Origin: Pseudomonas sp. SLFW | Lineage (GTDB): Bacteria > Pseudomonadota > Gammaproteobacteria > Pseudomonadales > Pseudomonadaceae | Reading direction: 5' to 3' | Assembly: GCF_009905615.1 (NCBI RefSeq) | Contig: NZ_JAAAKW010000022.1 | Span: 1 to 64,000, forward strand | Length of the DNA: 64,000 nt | Shown: positions 1 to 8,515 of the stretch, piece by piece | Numbering within the stretch: position 1 is the stretch's first letter | How the letters are laid out: each line of letters begins with the position of its first letter | Position numbers and translations under genes: made by a program | Notes under the pieces: model-generated | The model's input: the letters and a program-made list of their open reading frames with translations, nothing else | Databases searched by the model: none | Told to the model about the DNA's origin: nothing

Positions 1-330
1 TCCAGCTATGAAGAGGCGACAACTATCCTGACATGGAGGGAGAGCCGAAAAAGTAACCAAAAAGGCCCTGCTCCTGGTTTGGCCCTCGTTCCTCGGGTGC
101 CCTCACTCCGGCGACGCTCCGTGGGCCCGCGCCGAACGGACATCCATGTCCTTGCGGCGCTCTCGCGGCATCCATGCCGCTCGACCCACTCCGCGCCGCC
201 TGCGTTCGGCCTGCACGCAAGTCGCGTTCTGCGGTGTCTGGACTGGCACGCAAAAGAGCTTTTCTGGCTGGAGCTAACGCTCTTCGCGGCTCTGGATAGC
301 AACGCGATTCCTGTTCTAACCCCAATCCCC

Positions 331-420
331 CTGTGGGAGCGAATTCATTCGCGAATGGCCGGTACACCCAACCCATCTCCATCGCCTGAACCCTTTTCGC
401 GAATGAATTCGCTCCCACAG
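331..420. repeat. REPIN 1 (inverted REP doublet)
   Basis: Two inverted arms with the core GGGAGCGAATTCATTCGCGAA enclose about 40 bases and end in CTGTGGGAGC / GCTCCCACAG. This is the REPIN architecture mobilised by RAYT transposases in Pseudomonas. No RAYT gene lies in this window. Confidence 0.9.
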
Positions 421-462
421 AGTTGGCATCTGTCCGCAGGATTATGGTACGCCTCAACACCC

Positions 463-499
463 GTGGGAGACGCCGGAGGTTACGACGGCAGCGAAGGCG
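463..499. repeat. GCCGGAGGTTACGACGGC repeat, single copy
   Basis: The motif GGAGACGCCGGAGGTTACGA followed by CGGCAGCGAAGGC recurs as inverted pairs near 26.1 kb and 50.1 kb. This is a lone copy downstream of cobM. It forms a second palindromic repeat family, distinct from the REPINs. Confidence 0.75.
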
Positions 500-541
500 G
501 ACGATCAGACAACCCCCGTTTCACAGCCCGCAGCTGAAATA

Positions 542-1288
542 TCACGGCCTGTACACATGCGCATGCCCTGCGCGGTAGAGGGATGATTCGCTGAAGGTGT
601 CGTTGCCAAGGACACGTCCCACGAGGATCAGTGCTGTGCGTCGAAAGCCTTTGGCGGCGACCTTGCCTTCGATGTTGGCGAGGGTGCCAGTGACCCAGTC
701 CTGGTCAGGCCAGCTGGCGCGGTGTACGACGGCGATGGGGCAGTCTTGGCCGTAGTGGGGGGTGAGTTCAGCGACGATTTTGCCGAGGTTGTTCACGCCC
801 AGGTGAATCGCCATGGTGGCTGTGTGTCGCGCGAGTTCGCCCAGGTCTTCGCCTTCAGGCATGGCGGTTTTGTCGCCGTAGCGAGTGAGGATGACGCTTT
901 GCGAGATGTCCGGCAGGGTCAGTTCGGTGCCGAGCAACGCGGCGCAGGCGGCGGTGGCAGTGACGCCGGGGATGATTTCGAAGGGGATGCCCAGTTCGCG
1001 CAGGTGACGAATCTGTTCACCGATGGCGCCATAAAGACTGGGGTCGCCGGAGTGGACGCGGGCCACGTCTTGGCCTTGTGCATGAGCAGATTTCATCAAG
1101 GCGATGATCTGTTCGAGGTGCAGTTCGGCGCTGTTGGTCACCTGAACGGCTTGATGACCCTCTAAAACGGCCTCGGGCACTAGCGATCCGGCGTAGATGA
1201 TGACGGGGCATGTGCGGATCAGGCGCTGGCCTTTGACCGTTATCAGGTCAGGGTCGCCGGGGCCTGCGCCGATGAAGTAAACGGTCAT
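542..1288 (-). CDS. cobM: Precorrin-4 C11-methyltransferase
   Basis: SAM-dependent methylation of precorrin-4 at C-11 in the aerobic cobalamin pathway (cytoplasm). The 248-residue protein is full length for CobM/CbiF. It starts with the tetrapyrrole-methylase glycine loop (VYFIGAGPGDPDLITVKG) and carries the SGDPSLYGAI motif at about 80-90 and a PGVTATAACAALLG segment around 108-121. It is the last gene of the minus-strand set cbtB-cbtA-cobE-cobM. A 140-base gap holding a REPIN separates it from cobE, so the REPIN may modulate transcript stability. The start ATG at 1288 is the only sensible one. Confidence 0.95.
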   Translation of the reverse strand: MTVYFIGAGPGDPDLITVKGQRLIRTCPVIIYAGSLVPEAVLEGHQAVQVTNSAELHLEQIIALMKSAHAQGQDVARVHSGDPSLYGAIGEQIRHLRELGIPFEIIPGVTATAACAALLGTELTLPDISQSVILTRYGDKTAMPEGEDLGELARHTATMAIHLGVNNLGKIVAELTPHYGQDCPIAVVHRASWPDQDWVTGTLANIEGKVAAKGFRRTALILVGRVLGNDTFSESSLYRAGHAHVYRP

Positions 1289-1319
1289 TGAATCTCCAAC
1301 GTATAGCGGGGTTGATCCT

Positions 1320-1408
1320 CTGTGGGAGCGAATTCATTCGCGAAGGGTCGGTACAGCCAATACATCTCTAGCGCCCGAACCGCTTCGCGAATGAATTCGC
1401 TCCTACAG
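1320..1408. repeat. REPIN 2
   Basis: Inverted arms with the GAATTCATTCGCGAA / TTCGCGAATGAATTC cores, sitting between cobE and cobM inside a probable operon, where it could form a stable mRNA hairpin. Confidence 0.9.
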
Positions 1409-1428
1409 AGACTGCATCGCCAAATGCG

Positions 1429-1830
1429 TCATGGGCTGGCGGCCAACGCAAACGTGGCCCGTGAGCTGTTTCGCCGTTCGATCACCAACCTCGCCGACGA
1501 CCCGCCCAACCGCGCCGCCATCGCCAGTGCTGCGCTTTCGGCCACGCCGTAGCAGCCGGTGCTGTCGAACGCGATCTGCGAATGATGACTCAGCTGCGGC
1601 TCGAACGCTGCCAGTTCTTCGGCGCTGAAGAACGCCAGCGGCAGGCCGAGCCGTTCAGCCAGTTCCAGCAACCCCGCCTCTGACGCTTTGCTGTCGATAG
1701 AGGCAAGGGCGGTGATGTCGGACAGCGACAGGCGATGTTCCAGCAGGCTGACCTCAATCAACCCTTGCAGCACCGACGCCGGGCAGTCGCGCTGGCAGCC
1801 GAGGCCGATCACACGAGTGCCCGGGTTCAT
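1429..1830 (-). CDS. cobE: Cobalamin biosynthesis protein CobE (CbiG C-terminal family)
   Basis: A small 133-residue protein matching the CobE/CbiG C-terminal domain. Visible features are the N-terminal VIGLGCQRDCPASVL strand-turn, SIDSKASEAGLLELAERLG in the middle, and the STGCYGVAESAALAMA segment near the C-terminus. CbiG opens the lactone ring of cobalt-precorrin-5A; the stand-alone CobE of aerobic producers is less well defined. Its ATG overlaps the stop codon of cbtA by one base, showing translational coupling in the cbtB-cbtA-cobE-cobM set. Confidence 0.9.
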   Translation of the reverse strand: MNPGTRVIGLGCQRDCPASVLQGLIEVSLLEHRLSLSDITALASIDSKASEAGLLELAERLGLPLAFFSAEELAAFEPQLSHHSQIAFDSTGCYGVAESAALAMAARLGGSSARLVIERRNSSRATFALAASP

Positions 1831-2555
1831 CAGGCGTGGCTCAGCTCGGTGGCGGTCAGTTGCGTGTTGTGACGACGGAACAGCCAGGCGCTGATCAGGC
1901 CCATCGCGACCCAGAACGCCGCGTTGGTCAGCAGAGAAGCGATCTTGAATTGTGCCTCCAGCGCTTCAGGGGCCAAAGCCGAATGAACCTCCGGTTGCGG
2001 CGCGCCGATCACGTGGGGCACGACGAGAATCGCTGCGCCCAGCACTTTCAGCAGCCAATGGCGGGCGAAGACAATCAGCGCCAGGCCGACGGCTGTTGAC
2101 GCTGCGGTGCTGACCCACCAGGTCTGGCGCAGGGTCAGGTCGGCGGCGGCGGTGCCCGGTAATTCAGGCGGCAGACCGAGGGTCGGCGCGAGGACAAACA
2201 CCGCGAAACCGACCAGGCCCCACAGCGCGCCTTCGCGAACGCTGTTTGGCGTGCGCAGTGTGTACAGCGCCGCGAGCATCAGGGCGAAACCGACCGCGAC
2301 CACCAGGTTGCCGCCGGTCGTCGACAGCACGCGCTGCCAGCCGTCTTCCGGTTCCCAGGCTTCTTCATCATGAACGTGAGCCGCCATGGCGCCGTCGCCA
2401 TGCGCGTGCTCATGCACTTCTGCAGCGGCGGGGGCGTGTTCGTAGGTTTCCGCTTCGAGGATCAGCGGCGCGACCCAGAAGCTTTGCAGCAAGGTCAGCA
2501 GCAGGGCGGCGAGCAGTCCGGTGAAACCGGCCGTTTGAGCGATTCGCTTGAACAT
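1830..2555 (-). CDS. cbtA: Cobalt transporter subunit CbtA
   Basis: Integral membrane protein of 241 residues, predicted to import cobalt together with CbtB. The family was originally defined by its B12-riboswitch association. The start at MFKRIAQTAG was chosen because it begins the first hydrophobic helix and follows the cbtB end closely; a longer frame adds an Arg/Pro-rich leader overlapping cbtB. About five membrane segments are visible, with a His-rich loop (VHEHAHGDG, AAHVHDEE) between the first two that fits metal capture. Its stop shares a base with the cobE start. Confidence 0.92.
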   Translation of the reverse strand: MFKRIAQTAGFTGLLAALLLTLLQSFWVAPLILEAETYEHAPAAAEVHEHAHGDGAMAAHVHDEEAWEPEDGWQRVLSTTGGNLVVAVGFALMLAALYTLRTPNSVREGALWGLVGFAVFVLAPTLGLPPELPGTAAADLTLRQTWWVSTAASTAVGLALIVFARHWLLKVLGAAILVVPHVIGAPQPEVHSALAPEALEAQFKIASLLTNAAFWVAMGLISAWLFRRHNTQLTATELSHA

Positions 2556-2566
2556 GGCGGCAGGTC

Positions 2567-2752
2567 TCAGTGGCAAGGAAAGGCGGAACTGTGACGGGTG
2601 TCGTGGGCGGCGTTGTGCACGGCGGCGATGTGCGAGAACCCGGCGAAATAGACCAGGCACGCGCCAAGGATCATCGCGCTGATGGCGGCAGTGAGGCGTT
2701 GGCTTTGGGTGCTGGCAGTGCTTGCGGATTGGGATGTGGTGCTGATCGACAT
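2567..2752 (-). CDS. cbtB: Cobalt transporter subunit CbtB
   Basis: A 61-residue protein with one transmembrane helix (LTAAISAMILGACLVYFAGF) followed by a His-rich tail (HIAAVHNAAHDTRH), the metal-binding signature of CbtB. It starts at MSISTTSQ; the in-frame upstream extension reaches into the riboswitch leader and was rejected. It is the first gene after the minus-strand cobalamin riboswitch and lies 11 bases before cbtA. It is expected to be shut off by high cobalamin. Confidence 0.92.
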   Translation of the reverse strand: MSISTTSQSASTASTQSQRLTAAISAMILGACLVYFAGFSHIAAVHNAAHDTRHSSAFPCH

Positions 2753-2859
2753 GGCGCTTCCCTCTGAGGTCTCAGCGAAGGGAAGGCGCAAAGCAAACCA
2801 CTGACCGACGTCAGTAGCCAACTCAACAGCGCCCGCCCACCGCGGGTTTGTTATGTGAA

Positions 2860-3058
2860 TGTGTCGGGCCGGTCTCCGGGCTTGCGAGGGACAGTGGACC
2901 TGCCGTCAAGAATCACCTTCCCGTGCCGCAATGGCACAGTGGATCTGATTCTTCGCTCGCTTACCGTTGCGGGGGCAGCGCCGGACTTGCACAGACAAGA
3001 GGTCTGCACGCACCGGTTTCCCGTTTCACCCTGTGAAGGGCACCCGTAACAAGGCGTG
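2860..3058 (-). promoter_or_regulatory. Cobalamin riboswitch upstream of cbtB
   Basis: Read on the minus strand, the B12 box AAGCCCGGAGACCGGCC lies at 2867-2883, preceded by the conserved GCTGCCCCCGCAACGGTAAG segment and, further 5', the GGGTGCCC...GGGAAACCGGTGC stems. This order matches the AdoCbl/B12 riboswitch class. The cbtB ATG is about 110 bases downstream, leaving room for an expression platform. Bounds are approximate. Confidence 0.93.
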
Positions 3059-3144
3059 TAGGAGACCACGGAGCCGGTTGGCAGTCAATCGCAGCGCCGT
3101 TTCATCGTTGACCTTCCCCCGGCCACTGCGTAGCCTTGCGCACT

Positions 3145-3345
3145 TGAGGTTCGCTGCTCTGCTTGACTCGGACGCGGCGCTAAGAAGGGAATGTGGTGCA
3201 AGCCACAGCTGCCCCCGCAACTGTAAACGGTCATGTTCATTGCACAGCCACTGCGCGAGCGGGAAGGCGCGATGAATGCGTCTGATCTGGCAACACTGCC
3301 AGCCATTCGCCGCCGTGAGCCAGGAGACCTGCCTCGAACACGGGC
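3145..3345 (+). promoter_or_regulatory. Cobalamin riboswitch upstream of cobW
   Basis: On the plus strand, GCTGCCCCCGCAACTGTAAA at about 3208-3227 and the B12 box AGCCAGGAGACCTGCC at 3318-3333 identify a second B12 riboswitch. It precedes cobW by roughly 140 bases. It is arranged head to head with the cbtB riboswitch, so both transcripts start in the same short region. Bounds are approximate. Confidence 0.93.
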
Positions 3346-3482
3346 CTGTTTTTCAGACAGCCCGACGCATTCTCAACACAACCGGGCGGGGTGATCCGGT
3401 GGCGAATCGAACGGCGGGCCTGTCTTCTGCGAGGGCACGCGGTTCTCGTCCTGTTTGCCCGCCGCTGCGCCTGAGGGCAACC

Positions 3483-4553
3483 ATGAAAACACTGGCCAAA
3501 CTTCCCGTCACCATCGTCACCGGCTTTCTCGGCTCGGGCAAAACCACGCTGCTGCGCCACATGCTCGACAACGCTGAAGGCCGTCGCATTGCGGTGATCG
3601 TCAACGAATTCGGCGAGCTGGGCATCGACGGTGAAATCCTCAAGCAATGCACCATCGGTTGCACCGAAGAAGAAGCCAACGGCCGCGTCTACGAACTGGC
3701 CAACGGCTGCCTGTGCTGCACCGTTCAGGAAGAATTCTTCCCGGTGATGCAGGAACTGGTTGCTCGTCGCGGCGATCTGGACCACATCCTCATCGAAACC
3801 TCGGGCCTGGCGCTGCCAAAGCCGCTGGTCCAGGCTTTCCAGTGGCCGGAAATCCGCAACGCCTGCACCGTTGACGCCGTGATCACCGTGGTCGACAGCC
3901 CGGCCGTCATCGCCGGCACCTTCGCCGCCTTCCCGGATCAGGTCGATGCCCAGCGCAAACTCGACCCGAACCTGGACCACGAATCGCCGCTGCACGAACT
4001 GTTCGCCGACCAACTGGCCAGCGCTGACCTTGTCATCCTTAATAAGGCCGACATGCTCGACGCTGCTGCCTTGGCCGCCGTGCGCGCTGAAGTCGCCGAA
4101 GAACTGCCGCCTGCGGTGAAAGTCATCGAAGCCAGTAACGGCCAGCTGCCGATCAGCGTGCTGTTGGGCTTGGGTGCCGAATCCGAGCTGCACATCGATG
4201 GCCGCAAGACCCACCATGATCATCACGACGGCGATGACCACGACGACCACGATCACGACGCTTTCGATTCGATTTCCATCTCGCTGCCCCAGGCCGACGA
4301 AGCGCTGTTGCTCGACGCGCTGACCCAGGCCGTCGTGCAGCACGGCATCCTGCGCGTCAAAGGCTTCGCGGCGATTCCGGGCAAGCCGATGCGCCTGCTG
4401 GTGCAAGGCGTCGGCACACGTTTCGACAAACACTTCGACCGCGCGTGGAAAGCTGAAGAAGAGCGCGTCAGCCACTTCGTGCTGATTGGTCAGGAACTCG
4501 ACGCTGCCGTGCTGGAAGCCCAGTTGCGCGCCGCGCTTGAGATCAAAGGCTAA
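3483..4553 (+). CDS. cobW: CobW GTPase, cobalt chaperone for cobalamin synthesis
   Basis: COG0523 G3E GTPase of 356 residues, thought to deliver cobalt to the CobN chelatase. The P-loop is GFLGSGKTTLL near the N-terminus, the metal-site motif GCLCC at about residues 78-82, and NKAD is the base-recognition motif. A His/Asp-rich stretch (HHDHHDGDDHDDHDHD) sits between the GTPase and C-terminal CobW_C domains and is a likely metal reservoir. The start MKTLAKLP was chosen over an in-frame extension that would cover the riboswitch. The stop lies two bases before cobN. Confidence 0.95.
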   Translation: MKTLAKLPVTIVTGFLGSGKTTLLRHMLDNAEGRRIAVIVNEFGELGIDGEILKQCTIGCTEEEANGRVYELANGCLCCTVQEEFFPVMQELVARRGDLDHILIETSGLALPKPLVQAFQWPEIRNACTVDAVITVVDSPAVIAGTFAAFPDQVDAQRKLDPNLDHESPLHELFADQLASADLVILNKADMLDAAALAAVRAEVAEELPPAVKVIEASNGQLPISVLLGLGAESELHIDGRKTHHDHHDGDDHDDHDHDAFDSISISLPQADEALLLDALTQAVVQHGILRVKGFAAIPGKPMRLLVQGVGTRFDKHFDRAWKAEEERVSHFVLIGQELDAAVLEAQLRAALEIKG

Positions 4554-4555
4554 CC

Positions 4556-7500
4556 ATGCACCTGCTGCGCACCCAGCCCGGCGGCTTCGTCCCCGACGAC
4601 AGCATCGCTGACCTCGGCCAGACCCCCGCCGATCTGGTGATCCTGTGCAGCGGTGACTCCCATCTGGCGTTGCTCGCGGAAACCGCGCAGCAACTGCCGG
4701 ACGATTACCCCAGCCTGCGCCTGGCCAACCCCATGCAGGTGCAAAACCACGCCTCGGTCGACCTGTACGTCGAAGAGGTGCTGCAACACGCCAAGGTGAT
4801 TCTCATCTCGCTGCACGGCGGCATCGGCTACTGGCGCTACGGTGTCGAGCGGCTGGTGGAGCTGGCCTCTCGAAAGCACGGCGGGGTGAAGCTGATTCTG
4901 GTGCCTGGCGACGATCGCCCGGACCCGGAGCTCAGCGACCTCAGCACCGAACCTGCCGCGGACCGCGACCGGCTTTGGCACTACCTGCGCCAGGGCGGAA
5001 AACACAACGCGTTACAGCTGTTCAATTGCCTGGCCAATCGCTGGCTGGATCGCGATTACGCCTGGGACGAGCCGCAGACGCTGCCCCGGGTGGCGATCTA
5101 TCACCCGCGCAAGGCCAGCGCCGACCTCGCTGACTGGCAAGCCGACTGGCACGTCGATCAACCGGTGGCGGCGGTGCTGTTCTATCGCTCGCACTTGCAG
5201 GCGGCCAACACCGGGTTCATCGATGTGTTCTGTGAGCGGCTGTTGGCCCAGGGCCTTAACCCGTTGCCCATTGCGGTGGCCAGCCTGAAGGAACCGGCGT
5301 GCCTCAGTGCTGTGCAGGACTGGCTCGACGAGACCGAGTGCGAAGTCATCCTCAACACCACCGGTTTCGCCCAATCCAGCCCGGAAGCCCCGCACCTGCG
5401 ACCGTTTCGCCGCAACATTCCGGTGATTCAGGCGATCTGCGCCCAGGACAACGAACCCGCATGGCAAGCCAGCGAACAGGGCCTCGGCGCTCGGGATCTG
5501 GCCATGCACATCGCGCTGCCAGAACTGGACGGGCGCATCATCAGTCGGCCCATCAGCTTCAAGGACCTGGCCTGGCACAGCGAGCGCAGTCAGTCCGATG
5601 TGGTCTGCTACCGCGCCCAACCCGAACGCATGGATTTTGTCGCCGAACTGGCGCGACGCTGGGTGTTGCTGGCGCGCACGGCCAACGCCGACAAGCGTGT
5701 GGCGCTGATTCTGGCCAACTACCCGACCCGCGACGGGCGCATTGGCAACGGCGTCGGCCTTGACACTCCGGCAGCAGCGCTGAACATCCTAAAGGCCCTG
5801 CAAGACGAGGGCTATCCCGTCGAAGGCTTGCCGGCATCGGGCACCGCGCTGATTCATGCCTTGCTGGGCGGTGTCACCAACGACCCGGACAGTCTCGATC
5901 AGCGCCCTTGCCACCAGAGCATGGCAATGGACGACTACCTGGCGGCCTTTGATGCGCTACCTGAGGCCAATCGCGACGCCGTGATCGAGCGCTGGGGTTC
6001 ACCGCAGAGCGACCCGATGTGTCGCAACGGCCGAATGATGATCGCCGGGCTGCGTTTCGGCCTGACCTTTGTCGGCATTCAGCCGGCTCGGGGCTACAAC
6101 GTCGATCACAGCGCGGTTTATCACGATCCGGACCTCGTTCCGCCCCACGGCTACCTGGCCTTCTATTTCTGGCTGCGCAAGGCGTATGGCGCACTCGCGG
6201 TCATTCACGTCGGCAAGCACGGCAATCTCGAATGGCTGCCGGGCAAGGGCGTCGGCCTGTCCGAACAGTGCTGGCCGGACGCGATCCTCGGGCCGATGCC
6301 GAACATTTATCCGTTCATCGTCAACGACCCGGGTGAGGGCGCCCAAGCCAAGCGTCGCACGCAGGCCGTCATCATCGACCACCTGATGCCGCCCCTGACC
6401 CGCGCCGAAACCTACGGCCCATTACGCAATCTGGAATTGCTCGCGGACGAGTATTACGAAGCGCAGATGCTCGATCCGCGCCGCGCCCGTGAGCTGCAAA
6501 AGGATATTCTCAGGCTGGTGCGCGAAACCCACATCGACCGGGAACTGGCGCTGAGCGAAGACCTCGACAGCGATGCCGATGCCGCGATCTGGTTGCCCCG
6601 GCTGGACACGTACCTGTGTGATCTGAAGGAATCGCAGATCCGCGACGGGCTGCACGTGTTTGGCGAATCCCCGAGCGGGCGACTGCGTATTGATACCTTG
6701 GTGGCGATCCTGCGGGTGCCCCGTGGCGATGGCCGGGGGGCGAATGCCAGTCTACTGCGGACCTTGAGCAACGCGCTGGCGATGGGTTTTGACCCGTTGG
6801 ACTGCGAGTTGGGTGCGCCGTGGGCGGGGCCGACACCTCAGGTTTTACATGAAGTCAGTGATGATCCGTGGCGCACGGTAGGGGATACACGGGAACGGCT
6901 GGAGCTGTATGCAGCGCGTTTGATTGAGCAGATCGCGAGCGGTATTCAAGATGTTAATTCATTTGAAAACAACGAATTAACTGAAGTTGTTAATGCAATT
7001 ACACAGGTCGTAATGCCGCGTCTCGACAGCTGTGGGCCTGCTGAACTTCAAGGCTTGCTGGATGCGCTGAGTGGCCGTTTTGTCCCGGCAGGCCCCAGTG
7101 GCGCGCCGAGTCGCGGGCGGCTGGACGTGCTGCCGACAGGGCGTAATTTCTTCTCGGTGGACGTGCGCAACCTGCCGACCATGACCGCGTGGCGCATCGG
7201 CTTTCAATCAGCAAATCTCTTGCTGGAAAGGCACTTACAAGACAATGGTGACTATTTACGTCAACTGGGCTTGTCGGTCTGGGGCACGGCGACCATGCGC
7301 ACCGGAGGCGACGACATTGCCCAGGCCATGGCGCTGATGGGCGTGCGTCCGGTGTGGGCGGCGGGGAGTCAGCGGGTTGACGATTTCGAGATTTTGCCCC
7401 TGAGTTTGCTGGACCGGCCACGGGTGGATGTCACGCTGAGGGTGTCGGGATTCTTCCGCGATGCTTTCGCCAACCTCATTCGCTTGTTTGATGCCGCCGT

Positions 7501-8329
7501 GCAAGCCGTCGCCGCGCTGGATGAGCCCGACGACATGAATCCGCTTGCCGCCCGCGTTCGTCAGGAGCGCGAGCAACTGGAGGGCGAAGGCTTGAGCGTC
7601 GAACAGGCGGCGAAACAGGCTGGCTGGCGCATCTTTGGTGCCAAACCGGGGGCCTATGGCGCGGGTGTACAGAACGCCATTGACGGCCGCCTGTGGCAAA
7701 CGCGGCAAGACTTGGCTGAGGTGTACCTGAACTGGGGCGGCTATGCCTATGGCGCCGCCGATGAAGGCACCCCCGCGCGCAACGACTTCGCCAAACGCCT
7801 GAGCCAGGTCCAAGCCGTGGTGCAGAATCAGGACAACCGCGAGCACGACCTGCTCGACTCCAACGACTATTACCAGTTTCAGGGCGGCATGCTGGCAGCG
7901 GTGGAAAGCCTCAGCGGCGACAAGGTGGCGAGCTACCACGGCGACCACAGCCAGCCAGACTTGCCGAAAATCCATACCTTGAAAGAAGAGCTGAACCGGG
8001 TGGTGCGTTCGCGGGCGGCGAATCCGAAATGGATCGAAGGCGTCAAACGGCACGGCTATAAAGGCGCGTTCGAAATGGCGGCGACCGTGGATTTCCTGTT
8101 CGCGTTCGATGCGACGACCGAGCTGATCGACGATCACCAATACGCGTTGCTGGCGGACGCCTACCTGCTCGACGCCTCGACGCGGGACTTCATCCAGCAA
8201 CACAATCCCGATACCCTGCGCGACATGACCGAGCGGATGCTGGAAGCTCAGCAGCGCGGGTTGTGGCAGGAACCGGGCGAGTACCGCGCGGCGCTGGAAA
8301 ACCTGTTGTTGGATATTGAAGAGACATGA
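4556..8329 (+). CDS. cobN: Cobaltochelatase large subunit CobN
   Basis: The ATP-dependent cobaltochelatase subunit that binds hydrogenobyrinic acid a,c-diamide and inserts cobalt. At 1257 residues it is full length for CobN/ChlH proteins. The GKHGNLEWLPGKGVGLS segment is the family signature. It follows cobW by two bases and precedes the small/medium chelatase gene after a REPIN-bearing gap. Two short stretches around 6950-7015 and 7203-7262 use AT-rich, TTA/AAT-type codons unlike the rest, although the frame is uninterrupted. Confidence 0.96.
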   Translation: MHLLRTQPGGFVPDDSIADLGQTPADLVILCSGDSHLALLAETAQQLPDDYPSLRLANPMQVQNHASVDLYVEEVLQHAKVILISLHGGIGYWRYGVERLVELASRKHGGVKLILVPGDDRPDPELSDLSTEPAADRDRLWHYLRQGGKHNALQLFNCLANRWLDRDYAWDEPQTLPRVAIYHPRKASADLADWQADWHVDQPVAAVLFYRSHLQAANTGFIDVFCERLLAQGLNPLPIAVASLKEPACLSAVQDWLDETECEVILNTTGFAQSSPEAPHLRPFRRNIPVIQAICAQDNEPAWQASEQGLGARDLAMHIALPELDGRIISRPISFKDLAWHSERSQSDVVCYRAQPERMDFVAELARRWVLLARTANADKRVALILANYPTRDGRIGNGVGLDTPAAALNILKALQDEGYPVEGLPASGTALIHALLGGVTNDPDSLDQRPCHQSMAMDDYLAAFDALPEANRDAVIERWGSPQSDPMCRNGRMMIAGLRFGLTFVGIQPARGYNVDHSAVYHDPDLVPPHGYLAFYFWLRKAYGALAVIHVGKHGNLEWLPGKGVGLSEQCWPDAILGPMPNIYPFIVNDPGEGAQAKRRTQAVIIDHLMPPLTRAETYGPLRNLELLADEYYEAQMLDPRRARELQKDILRLVRETHIDRELALSEDLDSDADAAIWLPRLDTYLCDLKESQIRDGLHVFGESPSGRLRIDTLVAILRVPRGDGRGANASLLRTLSNALAMGFDPLDCELGAPWAGPTPQVLHEVSDDPWRTVGDTRERLELYAARLIEQIASGIQDVNSFENNELTEVVNAITQVVMPRLDSCGPAELQGLLDALSGRFVPAGPSGAPSRGRLDVLPTGRNFFSVDVRNLPTMTAWRIGFQSANLLLERHLQDNGDYLRQLGLSVWGTATMRTGGDDIAQAMALMGVRPVWAAGSQRVDDFEILPLSLLDRPRVDVTLRVSGFFRDAFANLIRLFDAAVQAVAALDEPDDMNPLAARVRQEREQLEGEGLSVEQAAKQAGWRIFGAKPGAYGAGVQNAIDGRLWQTRQDLAEVYLNWGGYAYGAADEGTPARNDFAKRLSQVQAVVQNQDNREHDLLDSNDYYQFQGGMLAAVESLSGDKVASYHGDHSQPDLPKIHTLKEELNRVVRSRAANPKWIEGVKRHGYKGAFEMAATVDFLFAFDATTELIDDHQYALLADAYLLDASTRDFIQQHNPDTLRDMTERMLEAQQRGLWQEPGEYRAALENLLLDIEET

Positions 8330-8377
8330 TGTTTTCGTCTGTGCGCCGCAGCGGTCGGGGCAGGGCGCGGACAGAAA

Positions 8378-8468
8378 CTGGGGAGCGAATTCATTCGCGA
8401 GGCGTCGGTGTATTCGCCACATGTGTGTCGGTCGATCGACCGCATCGCGAATGAATTCGCTCCCACAG
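8378..8468. repeat. REPIN 3
   Basis: Inverted GGGAGCGAATTCATTCGCGA / TCGCGAATGAATTCGCTCCC arms between cobN and the chelatase ATPase gene, within the same transcription unit. Confidence 0.88.
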
Positions 8469-8515
8469 GGTATTTCTAGCGCACCGACTATTTGTAATCA
8501 GACCAGAGCCCAACC

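Larger units (their letters stand above)
1..541. other. Non-coding repeat-rich left end
   Basis: No gene is supported here. Open frames on both strands overlap each other, lack ribosome binding sites and have low-complexity Arg/Ser/Pro-rich translations. The first 300 bases resemble the dispersed non-coding sequence often mis-annotated as small hypothetical proteins in fluorescent Pseudomonas (from memory of such genomes, not checked). The stretch also holds one complete REPIN and one copy of a second palindromic repeat, listed separately. It lies just downstream of cobM, which is on the minus strand. Confidence 0.6.

Noticed and set aside
79-537. 152-codon plus-strand protein at the window start
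   Set aside because: It spans a REPIN and a second repeat, overlaps an equally long minus-strand frame, and its composition is typical of repeat-derived spurious proteins.
3237-4475. 412-codon open frame on the minus strand opposite cobW
   Set aside because: Shadow of a GC-rich gene; cobW has domain motifs, a start after a riboswitch and operon spacing.
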